64,000 nucleotides of DNA, taken from contig CM049318.1 in NCBI GenBank assembly GCA_026874595.1, positions 47,286,456-47,350,455 of the forward strand, read 5' to 3'. The translations under genes were made by a program, and so were the position numbers. Below the pieces are notes generated by a model that was not told the origin of the DNA, did not search any database, and worked only from the letters and a program-made list of their open reading frames with translations. Origin of the DNA: Sipunculus nudus. Taxonomy: Eukaryota > Annelida > Sipuncula > Golfingiida > Sipunculidae. Shown here one piece after another: positions 1 to 12,615 of this stretch. Positions within the stretch are counted from its first letter, which is position 1, and each line of letters opens with the position of its first letter.

Positions 1-901
1 CTGCGTGACAGAGGAATTAAAAGCCACCAGCCATTGTCGGGGATCCTGCATAATCTGGGCCAAAGCTAGTATTATATCAATTGTGTATTAACTTTACCAA
101 AATGTCCTTTAAACTAACCACAATGATGAAACACCTCCTAGACCTGTCCATTGTTAACCACTTGCATAATCAATCCATTTCGCGCTACAGCACTTTGCAT
201 ATACGAATAAGTATTACATTATACTGCCCCAATTAATCCTAAGTTCGTAAACCGCATAAACAAACCACTGTGCCTACAGTCGCAAAAGCTATGGAACCAT
301 CCAAAAAGGGTCCTTACACTTTGAATGTACTGAGAAATGTTGTTCTTCTATATTTTTAGATACTTTTCCTCGTTTGAATTTTCCAACGAACCCCTTTTAG
401 AAGGACTTCTTCTGAATCAGTGAGACAAATGATAATTTTAATATCAGTGCACGTCATTACAATAAAGATAGCTCCACAAAGTCACAATTGTCACAATTTT
501 GTAAACAAGAGGAAGCAATACTGGAATAAATGTTAAATGTTTATTCCTTATTTATTCAGAATGAAAACTGTTCCTTTACATTTAACATGTGAACAAACAA
601 ATGTAAAAAGATGGGGATTTCAAGAGGTAAGGTGAGACAGAATATTTCTGAGTAGCAGCTGGTTATTATTTTATTACTGGCCGTTATTACAATAGTGCTT
701 GCCAAAATACGGCCAATAAAAATGCGGACACTGGTGTAAAGTATCTACAACAAGGTGTCCATGACACGCTACTTCAGGCCATAGCACATAAATATAGGTA
801 TAACCAACCTGAAGACACATGGAGAACAATAAGGGCAAAACTAGTGGTAGATTAAGTATACGATTTGCACTGTTATAAATAATCATTTCTAAAATAATTT
901 G
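1..901. other. AT-rich non-coding sequence
   Basis: No gene, RNA gene or structured repeat recognised. A 70-residue open frame on the minus strand near 674-886 has no recognisable domain. Confidence 0.5.
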
Positions 902-1960
902 GCAGCATTATTTACGTGTTAGCAGGGTGTATATTTTGCAGCATTATTTACGTGTTAGCAGGGTATTTATTTTGCTGCATTATTTAGGTGTTAGCAGGGT
1001 ATTTATTTTTTGCATTATTATTTTCGTGTTAGCAGGGTGTTTATTTTGCAGCAATATTTACGTGTTAGCAGGGTGTTTATTTTGCTGCATTATTTACGTG
1101 TTAGCAGGGTATTTATTTTGCAGCATTATTTACGTGTTAGCAGGATGTATATTTTGCAGGATTATTTACGTGTTTGCAGGGTATTTATTTTGCAGCAATA
1201 TTTACGTGTTAGCAGGGTGTATATTTTTTGCAGCATTATTTACGTGTTAGTAGGGTGTTTATTTTGCAGCAATATTTACGTGTTAGCAGGGTGTTTATTT
1301 TGCAAGATATTTACGTGTTAGCAGGGTGTATATTTTTGCAGCATTATTTACGTGTTAGCAGGGTGTTTATTTTGCAGCATTATTTACGTGTTTGCAGGAT
1401 GTATATTTTGGAGCAATATTTACGTGTTAGCAGGGAGTTTATTTTGCAGCAATATTTACGTGTTAGCAGGGAGTTTATTTTGCAGCAATATTTACGTGTT
1501 AGCAGGGAGTTTATTTTGCAGCAATATTTACGTGTTAGAAGGGAGTTTATTTTGCAGCAATATTTACGTGTTAGCAGGGTGTATATTTTGCAGCATTATT
1601 TCCGTGTTAGCAGGGTGTTTATTTTGCAGCATTATTTCCGTGTTAGCAGGGTGTTTTTTTTTGCAGCATTATTTACGTGTTATTAGGATGTTTATTTTGC
1701 AGCATTATTTACGAGTTAGAAGGGTGTATATTTTGCAGCATTATTTACGAGTTAGAGGGTGTATATTTTGCAGCATTATTTCCGTGTTAGCAGGGTGTTT
1801 ATTATGCAGCATTATTTACGTGTTATTAGGATGTTTATTTTGCAGCATTATTTACGTGTTAGAAGGGTGTATATTTTGCAGCATTATTTACGAGTTAGAG
1901 GGTGTATATTTTGCAGCATTATTTACGTGATAGCAGGGTATTTATTTTGCAGCATTATTT
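902..1960. repeat. 36-bp minisatellite, block 1
   Basis: About 29 units of a 36-bp sequence with core ATTTACGTGTTAGCAGGGTG and a TTTATTTTGCAGCA part. The period is a multiple of three, so several reading frames stay open for 100-190 residues with a 12-residue periodicity. No codon or splice evidence for expression. Confidence 0.95.
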
Positions 1961-2380
1961 AACAGTAGCTCTGGTCAAATGAGAGTTTTGTTGAGTTATA
2001 TAGTTTTGGCACCATTAAGAATAATATTCCGTCTTCACAGCCGGCAGAGTATATTTGTTTTTGTATCTTTTGGGGCTAAAATTTTTTTGCACATCATATG
2101 TTCAAAATCACTTGACAATTTAAAATTAACAGTGGCTCTGGTCAAATGAGAGTTTTATTTTAGTTATATAGTTTTTGCACCATTAAGTATAATATTCCGT
2201 CTTCACAGCCAGCACAGTATATTTGTGTGTATATCTTTGGGGGCTAAAATTTGTTTGCACGACAAATGTTCAAAATTACTTGACAAATAAAAATTTAACA
2301 GTAGCTCTGGTCAAATTACAGTTTTGTTGACTTATAAAGTCATTATTTAGTTTAATATGCCGTCTTCACAGCCGAAGATA
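1961..2380. repeat. Direct repeat of about 168 bp, 2.5 copies
   Basis: Copies begin at 1961, 2128 and 2297 with AACAGTAGCTCTGGTCAAAT-like sequence and share the block CCGTCTTCACAGCC. Non-coding. It directly abuts the minisatellite. The following 2380-2995 is AT-rich with nothing recognised. Confidence 0.85.
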
Positions 2381-2995
2381 CACATATCTGGTTTATTTGA
2401 TGACCCTGAATGAACGTTATACTGTCTGTACAGTCATAGCTATTAATCATGACATTCAATACTACGAAAGTATTACAGACTTAATTGAAAGTGGATTTGC
2501 AAAATGTCATGTATAACAACAAACAGATCAAAAGGAGACTTAAATAAATATTTATTTAAATGTAGCACCTCTAAAAGTATGATGAACTTCAATACATTTT
2601 TCAGACAAGTTTAATTTTTAGCAAACCTGTGAGATTATGCCATGGTTTGGCGTCGTCTGTCGTCTGTAAATTAACCCATACCTTGTCAAAAAACGGCAGG
2701 AGCCATCATCACCAAATTTTGTGGGGAAAAAATCAGTCATCTAAAAAACACTTTTGGATTTTGCTTTTTTTTCTATCTGCATTAAATAAGATTTTATAGG
2801 GGGAAAATCATAAAAAAAAAACAACTTTTAAAATCCTCTCCGAAACGGTAACCTGAAATAGAGGTTTTTGTGGCGCCACCTACATCGACCTGTGCTTTTT
2901 GGCAAAAACCTCGTAATTTTAGCCTCTTTCAGCTTAAAATGATTTTTATAATAAAACTGTCAAGCTGAAGGGTTTAATGGCTGACCACTGTCACC

Positions 2996-3185
2996 AGGAA
3001 TGTTATTTGTAAGCATGTGTGACCAAATATATTCAAACTGGGTCTTCTATTCATACAATATGACCAAGGAGTTTACAGGGATGGAGTATCAAGTGAGAGT
3101 CTGGCCGTGTCGGATGTTGCTGACGGGGGTCATAAAACTCGCTGCTCAATGGCACACAGAGATGCCGCTGATAAGCCCGGCGCTA
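2996..3185. other. GC-richer segment between minisatellite blocks
   Basis: About 190 bp with higher GC than its surroundings and open in one plus frame (ending at the minisatellite). It matches no protein family I recognise. It sits at the exact left border of minisatellite block 2. Confidence 0.4.
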
Positions 3186-3722
3186 TTTACGTGTTATTAG
3201 GATGTTTATTTTGCAGCATTATTTACGTGTTAGAAGGGTGTATATTTTGCAGCATTATTTACGAGTTAGAGGGTGTATATTTTGCAGCATTATTTACGTG
3301 ATAGCAGGGAGTTTATTTTGCAGCAATATTTACGTGTTAGCAGGGTGTTTATTTTGCAGCATTATTTACGTGATAGCAGGGTATTGATTTTGCAGCATTA
3401 TTTACGTGTTAGCAGGGAGTTTATTTTGCAGCAATATTTACGTGTTAGCAGGGTGTATATTTTGCAGCATTATTTACGTGATAGCAGGGTATTGATTTTG
3501 CAGCATTATTTACGTGTTAGCAGGGAGTTTATTTTGCAGCAATATTTACGTGTTAGCAGGGTGTATATTTTGCAGCATTATTTACGTGTTAGAAGGATGT
3601 TTATTTAGCAGCATTATTTCCGTGTTAGCAGGGTGTTTATTATGCAGCATTATTTACGTGTTAGTTGGGTGTTTATTTTGCAGCATTATTTACGTGTTAG
3701 CAGGGTATTTATTTTGCAGCAT
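3186..3722. repeat. 36-bp minisatellite, block 2
   Basis: About 15 units of the same 36-bp repeat as 902-1960. Its first 120 bp show the same order of variant units as roughly 1816-1940 in block 1, so it is a duplicate of the block 1 end rather than an independent array. Confidence 0.93.
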
Positions 3723-5269
3723 GACCGGGCCTGCAGGGCCGTGTCCTGATCTCCAAGTCCAGAACTTCCTATGTAATGAGAAGAATATGTTACATTCAGC
3801 AATTTTCAGCGTACTGGCAGCCATCTTTGATGTCATGGTATATGATTACTCATAGACCTCAAACTTCTTATATTGCGAAAATGGTGTCTTGCAGTCTCAA
3901 TGAAAAATTATTCGGCAGCCATCTTGGACGCCATATTAAATTTTTTGGTTATCAACATACTCAAACTTTATCCAGTTGAAATTTTTACTACTCAGCAGAT
4001 TTCTTTAACTCTTTAAAGTGATGGGTATAGGCACTAAAATTAAAACAATGGCATTTTATTGTAAATGACATGGGGTAGCTGGGCAGCAATTTGGACGTCA
4101 TCTTGGATTTTCTTGTCGCATGACTACTTAGCGATGGTTGGTTTTAATGGACATTGTACCCTTGAAACCTGGTTGGAAATATACCAAAATTGCATTTCTT
4201 GGATAAAACAATGAATGACCATTTTAGGGTCTTGGACGCACTTTCGAAGAGAATAACTTGTCAAATTCCAATTTTCTTTAGTATGTTATCACTGCTGTCA
4301 AATACTACCAAAAGCCACTGAAAATCTTGTTTAAAAGATTTTTCTGGGAAGTTAAATGTCGACCCGACTGGAACATTCGAGAATACTAGAAGGTACTAAA
4401 ATGAACTTGAGATGCTTTTGAAAACTTGTCTGTAGAAAATGTGTTATATCACGATTCTACTCCTCAAACCTCTTAAAATAGTTCTGTATGGATCACTCTA
4501 CCAATCCATGTACTATTGGCGCTACGAAACACTGATCAAAGGTTGTGGTAAGACTCGCTCGAAATGTCAAGAAATTACCACCTGCAAATTTATTACAATA
4601 ATGTATGTCAAAATCGGGCCCTTTTAAACAACGTATGCAATAATAATTACAAATTACAATAGTGACTGCTACAATGATGGGTGGGACAGCATGCTTAGAC
4701 CAGCGACAATCTGGATCTCAGCACCCATGTTAAATAACACGAATAACAGACCATCGATCCATAAGACCATGTCATCAGCTTGAAGGTAGAGGCGGCTGGT
4801 GGTTTATTGATCCAACCCGTTTATCTAATATATTTCCCCATGAGACGCACCAGGTTCCTGCAGATGTCATTTTCGCCCATGGCTCGTTTCTTTACAACTA
4901 GAAATAAGCTAGTTGTTACGTGATATCAGTATTGAGACCTGAACCACAATTACGTTATGTTATATTAAAGGCGTTTTATTCAAAGACTTTGTACATTTTC
5001 AATTAACCTAGGACCAACAAAAGGATATCAGGTTGGCTAAACGGAACGGAGACCAATGACGATGGGAACTGTTTTATGAGGAGATCGTAGAATTCATTGA
5101 TTTAATATTCAGGACGCACACCTAGTTGGTTGCAGGGAACGGAATATACTTAACACACTCAATGTTAAAAAAATTTAGCACAACGGAGCAAATGAGTCAA
5201 AGAAGCGGTTTCTTCATCACCTTGCTTTTATATGACTAAATGTCCATCAGCAAGTATCTAGACCTGCAG

Positions 5270-5325
<56 letters not shown>

Positions 5326-6123
5326 GAATTTGATATATACATTTTAAGTTACCAATTCCCATGCATACATGTGAACTTTGTTATGCACACGTTGAAGTAA
5401 TTCTTATTTTCATTTTTAAGCCGAAGCATTTTTATTAAGATATCTTTAAACCGATTAATAACTGTCTGTGTCGATGAACGTCGCTAAAATTATGTAGAGA
5501 GTGACGTCACAACTTGCAAGTTGACTCGAATTTCAAAGTTTATTCATTAACTTAACACGAAAAAAAAACGGATTTGAACGGGCAAATTTATGTAAATGTT
5601 ATTACGGTGTCTTGGGCACCATATAAACTGAGGACAAGAAAACTTATTATATCGTTTGCTATTACATCTAAATTTTGGATTACCAAATGAACAAGGGAAG
5701 GTAATTCAGACAATAATACGAAACAAACTTGATAAAATTCACTGTGCTAGGTGATATCTTATCCGCTAGATTATGCAATGAAGTGTTTTTCAAAAGATTA
5801 TTTTATTTTTCATATAAACTGAGATGCCAAGTATTTTAGTAAAGTGATTGCCGAGTATTTCAGTAAGTTGGCCAATCGAATACCAAATGTAAACAGCTCT
5901 CCGTATTGTGATCAACGTACTTGACAAAACAGTTGAAGAGAAGAAATGGCAGATCCTGCGGTAAACCGAAAGCGATAGCCCTAAGTAAATATGGCGTTAT
6001 TTAGATAGACTAAGTGGTTAGTAAAATCAGCAGGGCCACCTGATTAGCATGTAACATGGTTTGAACATGGCGGCTCATGTCACCTTTGACCGTGACGCCT
6101 CATGACCTTTTTTGAACTTTCAG
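3723..6123. other. Non-coding sequence upstream of the first visible gene A exon
   Basis: No exon for the gene A N-terminus (signal peptide, N-terminal helix) could be found here. A (TA)n tract spans 5272-5322. The phrase GGCAGCCATCTTGGACGCCA near 3916 looks like part of a dispersed repeat. Confidence 0.5.
5272..5322. repeat. (TA)n microsatellite
   Basis: About 25 uninterrupted TA dinucleotides. Confidence 0.98.
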
Positions 6124-6168
6124 GATGAGAGGAGTCAGGTTCTCGTGTCCACAGGCATGATTATTGCG
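6124..6168 (+). CDS. Gene A exon (45 nt, LBD loop D region)
   Basis: A 45-nt exon flanked by acceptor tttgaactttcag and donor gtgagt. It encodes DERSQVLVSTGMIIA and aligns with the short exon of nAChR genes, whose protein begins DEKNQ. The length of 45 nt is the characteristic size, and gene B has the same size exon at 42290-42334. The position equivalent to the loop D tryptophan (W55 of alpha7) is methionine (M12). The exon is too short for ordinary ORF detection and was found by its motif and splice sites. It starts and ends in phase 0. Confidence 0.88.
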
Positions 6169-8990
6169 GTGAGTACATCTTTAATTATACCTTTATCGAT
6201 CCTATCTCCATCTTCATGATGCGGGGCTCTCAGATTACATTGGATTCTCAGTAGCATCAGATCCCCCAAGGTACTCGGGCAGCATCATATATTCCTGAGG
6301 CGTATGCTCATAGTGTACAACTCACTGAAATAACCGTATGATTTATGATCCCAGCTATAAATATAAGTCTTACTACACAAGAGTGTCATGGGATACATAT
6401 GCCTGAAGCAAATTAGTAAAAATCTCCCAAAGTTGACATTTTCCTCACGAAGATTGAAGCCAGTGTACCTCTAGGTTCAATTCTAGGGTTTTACGGTACT
6501 TATAACGATAATATAAGGTGAGGCTGTTGCTTAGCTGCGGATGGTTTCAGTATGTCATAGTTCTATTAGTATTTTAACCATTGTCAGTATGTTATAGTTC
6601 TACTAGTATTGCAACCAGTGTCAGTGTGTCATAGTTCTACCAGTACTGTAACCAGTGTCAGTATGTCATAGTTCTACCAGTACTGTAACCAGTGTCAGTA
6701 TGTCATAGTGCTACCAGTATTGTAACCAGTGTCAGTATGTCATAGTGCTACCAGTATTGTAACCAGTGTCAGTATGTCATAGTGCTACCAGTATTGTAAC
6801 CAGTGTTAGTATGTCATAGTGCTACTAGTATTGTAACCAGTGTCAGTATGTCATAGTTCTACCAGTACTATAACCAGTTTCAGTATATCATAGTTCTACC
6901 AGTATTGTAACCAGTGTCAGTATGTCATAGTTCTTCCAGTATTGTTACCAGTGTCAGTATGTCATAGTTCTTCCAGTATTGTAACCAGAGTCAGAATGTC
7001 ATAGTTCTACCAGTATTGTAACCAGTGTCAGTATGTCATAGTTCTTCCAGTATTCTTACCAGTGTCAGTATGTCATAGTTCTACCAGTATTGTAACCAGT
7101 GTCAGTATGTCATAGTTCTACCAGTATTGTAACCAGTGTCAGTATGTCATAGTTCTTCCAGTATTGTAACCAGTGTCAGTATTTCATAGTTCTTCCAGTA
7201 TTGTAACCAATGTCAGTTTGTCATAGTTCTATCAGTATTGTAACCAGTGTCAGTATGTCATAGATCTACCGGTAGGGTTAGCTAATTTTCTTTAAAACGA
7301 TTGTTTGATAAGAGGGATATATGCAGGAATGGTGCACGGCCTTTTTTAATTCAGTTACACCACGACTGCTTAAGAACGCTCAAACAGACGACGGACGACT
7401 GTCGCCCAATGGATATATCCAACAGACGACGGACCGCTGCCGCCCCATGGGTATATCTAACAGACGACGGACGACTGCCGCACCATGGATATATCCAACA
7501 GACGACGGACGACTGCCGCACCATGGATATATCCAACCGACGAAGGAAGACTGCCGCACCATGGATATACCTAACAGACGACGGACGACTGCCGTACTAT
7601 GGATATACCTAACAGACAACGGACGACTGCCGCACCATGCATATATCTAACAGACGACGGACGACTGCCGCACCATGGATATACCTAACAGACGACGGAC
7701 GACTGCCGCACCATGGATATACCTAACAGACGACGGACGACTGCCGCACCATGGATATACCTAACAGACGACGGACGACTGCCGCACCATGGAGATACCT
7801 AACAGACGACGGACGACTGCCGTACTATGGATATACCTAACAGACGACGGACGACTGCCGCACCATGCATATATCTTACAGACGACGGACGACTGCCGCA
7901 CCATGGATATATCCAACAGACGAAGGACGACTGCCGCACCATGGATATATCCAACAGACGAAGGACGACTGCCGCACCATGGATATATCCAACAGACGAC
8001 GGACGACTGCCGCACCATGGATATATCCAACAGACGAAGGACGACTGCCGCACCATGGATATACCTAACAGACGACGGACGACTGCCGTACTATGGATAT
8101 ACCTAACAGACAACGGACGACTGCCGCACCATGCATATATCTAACAGACGACGGACGACTGCCGCACCATGGATATACCTAACAGACGACGGACGACTGC
8201 CGCACGACGCATATATCTTACAGACGACGGACGACTGCCGCACTATGGATATTTATAACAGGTGAGCTGAATACTTTAGCTCCAAAAAAATCACGTTTGT
8301 ATTAATAGCTGTTGTGCATGTTGTTAACGTGCGCTTTGCATAAAAAAATTATCTCATTATCAGGAAAAGTAATGCATGACAGGATAACTTAAACCCGACA
8401 AAACTAACATTAAGCACCTATCTTTACGCTTGATACAATAGACCGTGCATCATACATCCTTAGCAGATTTTAGAGTTTTCTCGCCATGAGACCAGGAGAC
8501 GAATAGTTGGTCCAATTTCCGTTCATTATTATCTATGGAGCAAGGTCTAACAGCGAGCTAGCTATTAACCATTTATAAAAGAAACCCTTGTAAAGATTCT
8601 TCCACTCACGTTGAATTTTGATTCTCTGGCCCCAAAAAAAAAAAACTAAAAGGCGTCATCTTCTGGTCAAGAAAATATACTGAATGGCGTCATGATATCT
8701 TAACCGTAACCTATAAGTCGAATAGCCAAGTAAATGCACGATAATATTAATAAAATGTGATATTTTAAAATATTAATGAAGAGTAGAGTATATGATAAAT
8801 TTGTGATAAAAGTAAAAGGGCTGATATTGTGGTTCAGCATGTATATTACAAGTGATCCGAACTGGTCCGTGCACACAGGACTGTCTTCTTAAAAGTAAAT
8901 GAATTATCTATATACCAAGTCATAATCGTCATACTGGGAAGATTAAGAAGGTAGTCTTTATAAATAGCCAGAGATGTTTTATGTTGAACA

Positions 8991-9043
<53 letters not shown>

Positions 9044-9651
9044 CCACAGAGAGCCCTTTCGCTCATGTTTAAGTTAAATTTTAAGTTATAACACATATGT
9101 GTTAAATGTGTCATTACAAATTCTCTAATGAGCAGCAGCTGAAACACCTAAACATGTCTAAGACGTGTTTAAAACATGTTTACAATTTTACTTTTACTGT
9201 TTGAAGGCGTGATATTTTCCCTTTTCTTTTCTGCTTAATATTTCGTGCCATTTACTTTTAAACTGGCGGTTGAAATAAAGTATAATCAACAGCTGAAAGT
9301 AGAAAGGATCATCTGAGAGCACAGGAACAGTTCAGATGAAGATATGTCGCAAGTCATCTGATGATAATGGTAATAACAAATGGGCGGCAGTTGGGGCATA
9401 AAGGGACATAAAGGCCAGTCAAAACTATAAAGTAATATGATTATTTGACACACGCGCCAGTCACACATGTATATATTTATATATATTTCATAGCTTGCAT
9501 AGCTTTTAAATCTATAGATCGGAGACTGGATATAACATTTCAGATACTCCAATAAGGAAAAACGCTTTCCACAGGATAAAGAAATTTTATAATGGATGAA
9601 AAGTTAGTCTAGTGTAATAGTTATCTTATGACAATTTCAGAAATAATTTTC

Positions 9652-9721
<70 letters not shown>

Positions 9722-12584
9722 ACTGAATAAAGAACCCTTTATCTTAAACAATAAATCCCATTTTTTTAATTCATATTAAAAATTAAGTATATAAAAGTAT
9801 CATATTAAGTATACATTATATTAAATGTGTTTTTTTTACATTTTCTTTCATTTTCATATGATATTTATTTTTTTCTAAAATCATTATGCCAGTTTAAGCA
9901 CCCAGGAACAGCAAGCTACTTTTTAGCAGGCTAATATTAAACTACATGACAATATCTCACAAATATAATTTTTTGTGTCGTTTTTCTTTTATCATGTCTT
10001 CAAGCCGGTATTACAATTTCCAGGAGGTACATAATGAATAGGATCCCTGACTGCAATATTATAATGAACCGTCACAAAATTAGGGGCGGGGGATTATGTG
10101 GTGATCAACTGATGGGAAGGAAAACAGCCGAAGACGATAAACAATAACACAGAGTTTAATCCACAAATTATAGTAGTTTGTTCACCACACACTTGTTGCT
10201 CCACAGCAGTCAATTAAGTCTAGACCAAACGTCCAACGCTCGTCATAATCGCCTTTCAGTCAAGGCCTCGCTTCCGCAATCAACGTCGTGCTTACGTCTT
10301 CCACTGGACGGGCACCTGCTCCCATCAAAGTAGACTGGTAATTACTCACAAACTCCTACCAACCCTATCTCGCTACAAAACCAGTCATATCAGCTTGTGC
10401 GATATTGCAAACTGTTAAAAATTAAGTCTGGTCCATACCTGATGGCAGCCATACCAAATCTGTAAACCATTCCATATTGTAGAATAATTATACCTGACGT
10501 CGTAATTTTCTGTAGGAATTCTCTTCATGTACATCAACTGAAGTAAATGATTAAATTAAAAAAAGTACCTTTATTTCAGAAAAACAATTCCCGCGTTTCC
10601 CAGTATTGAAATATAAAACATGTTCACAGGTAAGCTTTGGGTCGTTGGTTCCGTGATTGATTTATTTTGAATTACAGCTGCTTCTTTTAGAGGGCCGATC
10701 GCGGTACTTATTTCCGTGTGTATATTGGTTACTGTTTACGTTATTATTTTATAAAAGCGCCACTGACACATCAACCGACAAACATGGAAAAGCTTTAAGT
10801 ATGAGGGCTCTGGTGTACACGAGTTTGATGAAACATTTACCGCCTCAACTTAACGGTCCCGTTACAAACATTATTAACCGGTTTAAACGACGACGTGAAG
10901 TCTGTATAATTGTCTCAGCGGAACTCATTACATTAACACACCTTGTAATCAAAACCATGGAATTTTTGCGAAATTACATTGTCAGGAGAAAATTTATTTT
11001 CTTGGATCCAATATGGGATGTGCTGTGCTAAAGCGCGTTTGGTAAATTAGGTAAAATTTATTAGTAATTGGGAAACACCGTCAGAATTAGCGATGTTGTG
11101 CACGGGTGATCATGTCCTAATAACTGTCATGGAGCTCTCAGCTGGGAGCCTGGGTGAGTTTTGAGTGTTCAGAATCATACCTAATACTGGCGTGTAAACT
11201 TGTTTTACACGTCAAAGTAATCTGGAAATCCCTGGATAGATTCAAACCGTTCTGTAGAATTCGTAGAACGCCAGGACGGTGGAGCCTTTCCCAGGACCAT
11301 CAAATGATTATCCTATATAGGCACCTATCCGAGTGAGATTTGTACCAGAACCCGTTTACCGTATTTTATTTTATTCTGGCCTTCGTTTATACAGGCCTTA
11401 CACGTTAAGCCATATATATCATGTCTCCCTTTTTATTGCTATAAAATTCCATTATTTATGTTTCTGAGATACAATAATTGCGTTAGGTTAATTACTGTAA
11501 CCTTTCGATCATTCTATATCTGTGTGTTCAATAATTAGCCCAATTTCCCCCTTTTCCCGAAAAACAAAAGAATTTTCCTGCCGAAATATAGGTTATATTT
11601 TAACATATTACCCCGACCCAGAGTAGCAATAAAATGTGTGATTAACCTCGGCTTGTAGAAGCGTTAATTATTGTCTTTCTGATATTTTAAATGCTTTGAC
11701 CATCCCTAGTACATCGTTTTTCTAATTAATTCTGTATCCTTGACGACGCTAACTCGGGGACGTAAACATATGAACAGATTAAGAATTTGTTTGATGAATA
11801 TAATTCCCATATATAATGTTTGACTGTATCTTTGAGAGATAAGATTATCTTGTCCGAAGTTTAAATGAAGATTTGCCCACTAGCCGTAGATAAAATAAAT
11901 CTAAATACGTACATGTGGCGCCCTTAAGCACATTTGTCATCAGGGAACTTAATTACGTGTCAGCATGGCAGCGGGCTGTCATCGAGGTGGTGAACAGCAG
12001 TGACAGGACCGTGTCACTCAAAATCCTCATTGAAAGTAATGGTGTAGCTATGGTAACTGACGTCTACGGCAACACAGGAGTCTTGAGAATTCTCCATATC
12101 TCGTGTCAGTGGAGCGCCGCTCGCCGCAGTTATTAACGCTCGTGATGGTAATGCGATACACCGCATGGTTTTAATACAAAGAAACATTTCCATTTAACAA
12201 TTTATTGACCGATTAAAGACCTACATACATCACATTGACGGCTCAAAGCCACGGCTACCAGTTTCATCTTCCTGATAGGAATTTAAATACGTCTCAGTAA
12301 GTAAAAAATAAGTAAGTCGAGAAAATAAGAGTAACAGAGAGAAATTACTCAACCCAACTCACCCCGAGGAGTTGTATTAAATTCTACATGTATACATCAT
12401 CCTACACATCCTTTTTTCGGGCCGTAAATCGCTTGTCCTTTAATTAAGTGGATAACAGTTATTGATATCCGACCTGACCACTGTTTCACACTCCTCTACT
12501 TTACACAAAAGGACAAGGAAATCAAAAACATTGTAGAATCGAAACGCAAAGTACAGGGGCGTAGCACACACACATATATATATT

Positions 12585-12615
<31 letters not shown>

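Noticed and set aside
902-1960. Several 100-190 residue repeat proteins
   Set aside because: 36-bp period keeps frames open; the same DNA reads equally well in several frames, and unit differences do not respect codons.
902-7272. CRISPR array
   Set aside because: Units are contiguous with no unique spacers, and the DNA is eukaryotic.
7301-8144. Arg/Thr-rich repeat ORFs on both strands
   Set aside because: 38-bp minisatellite that cycles through frames, giving six overlapping ORFs with no independent support.
10657-11031. 124-residue plus-strand ORF
   Set aside because: No recognisable domain, composition close to random intron sequence, and it lies inside the gene A intron without supporting splice sites.
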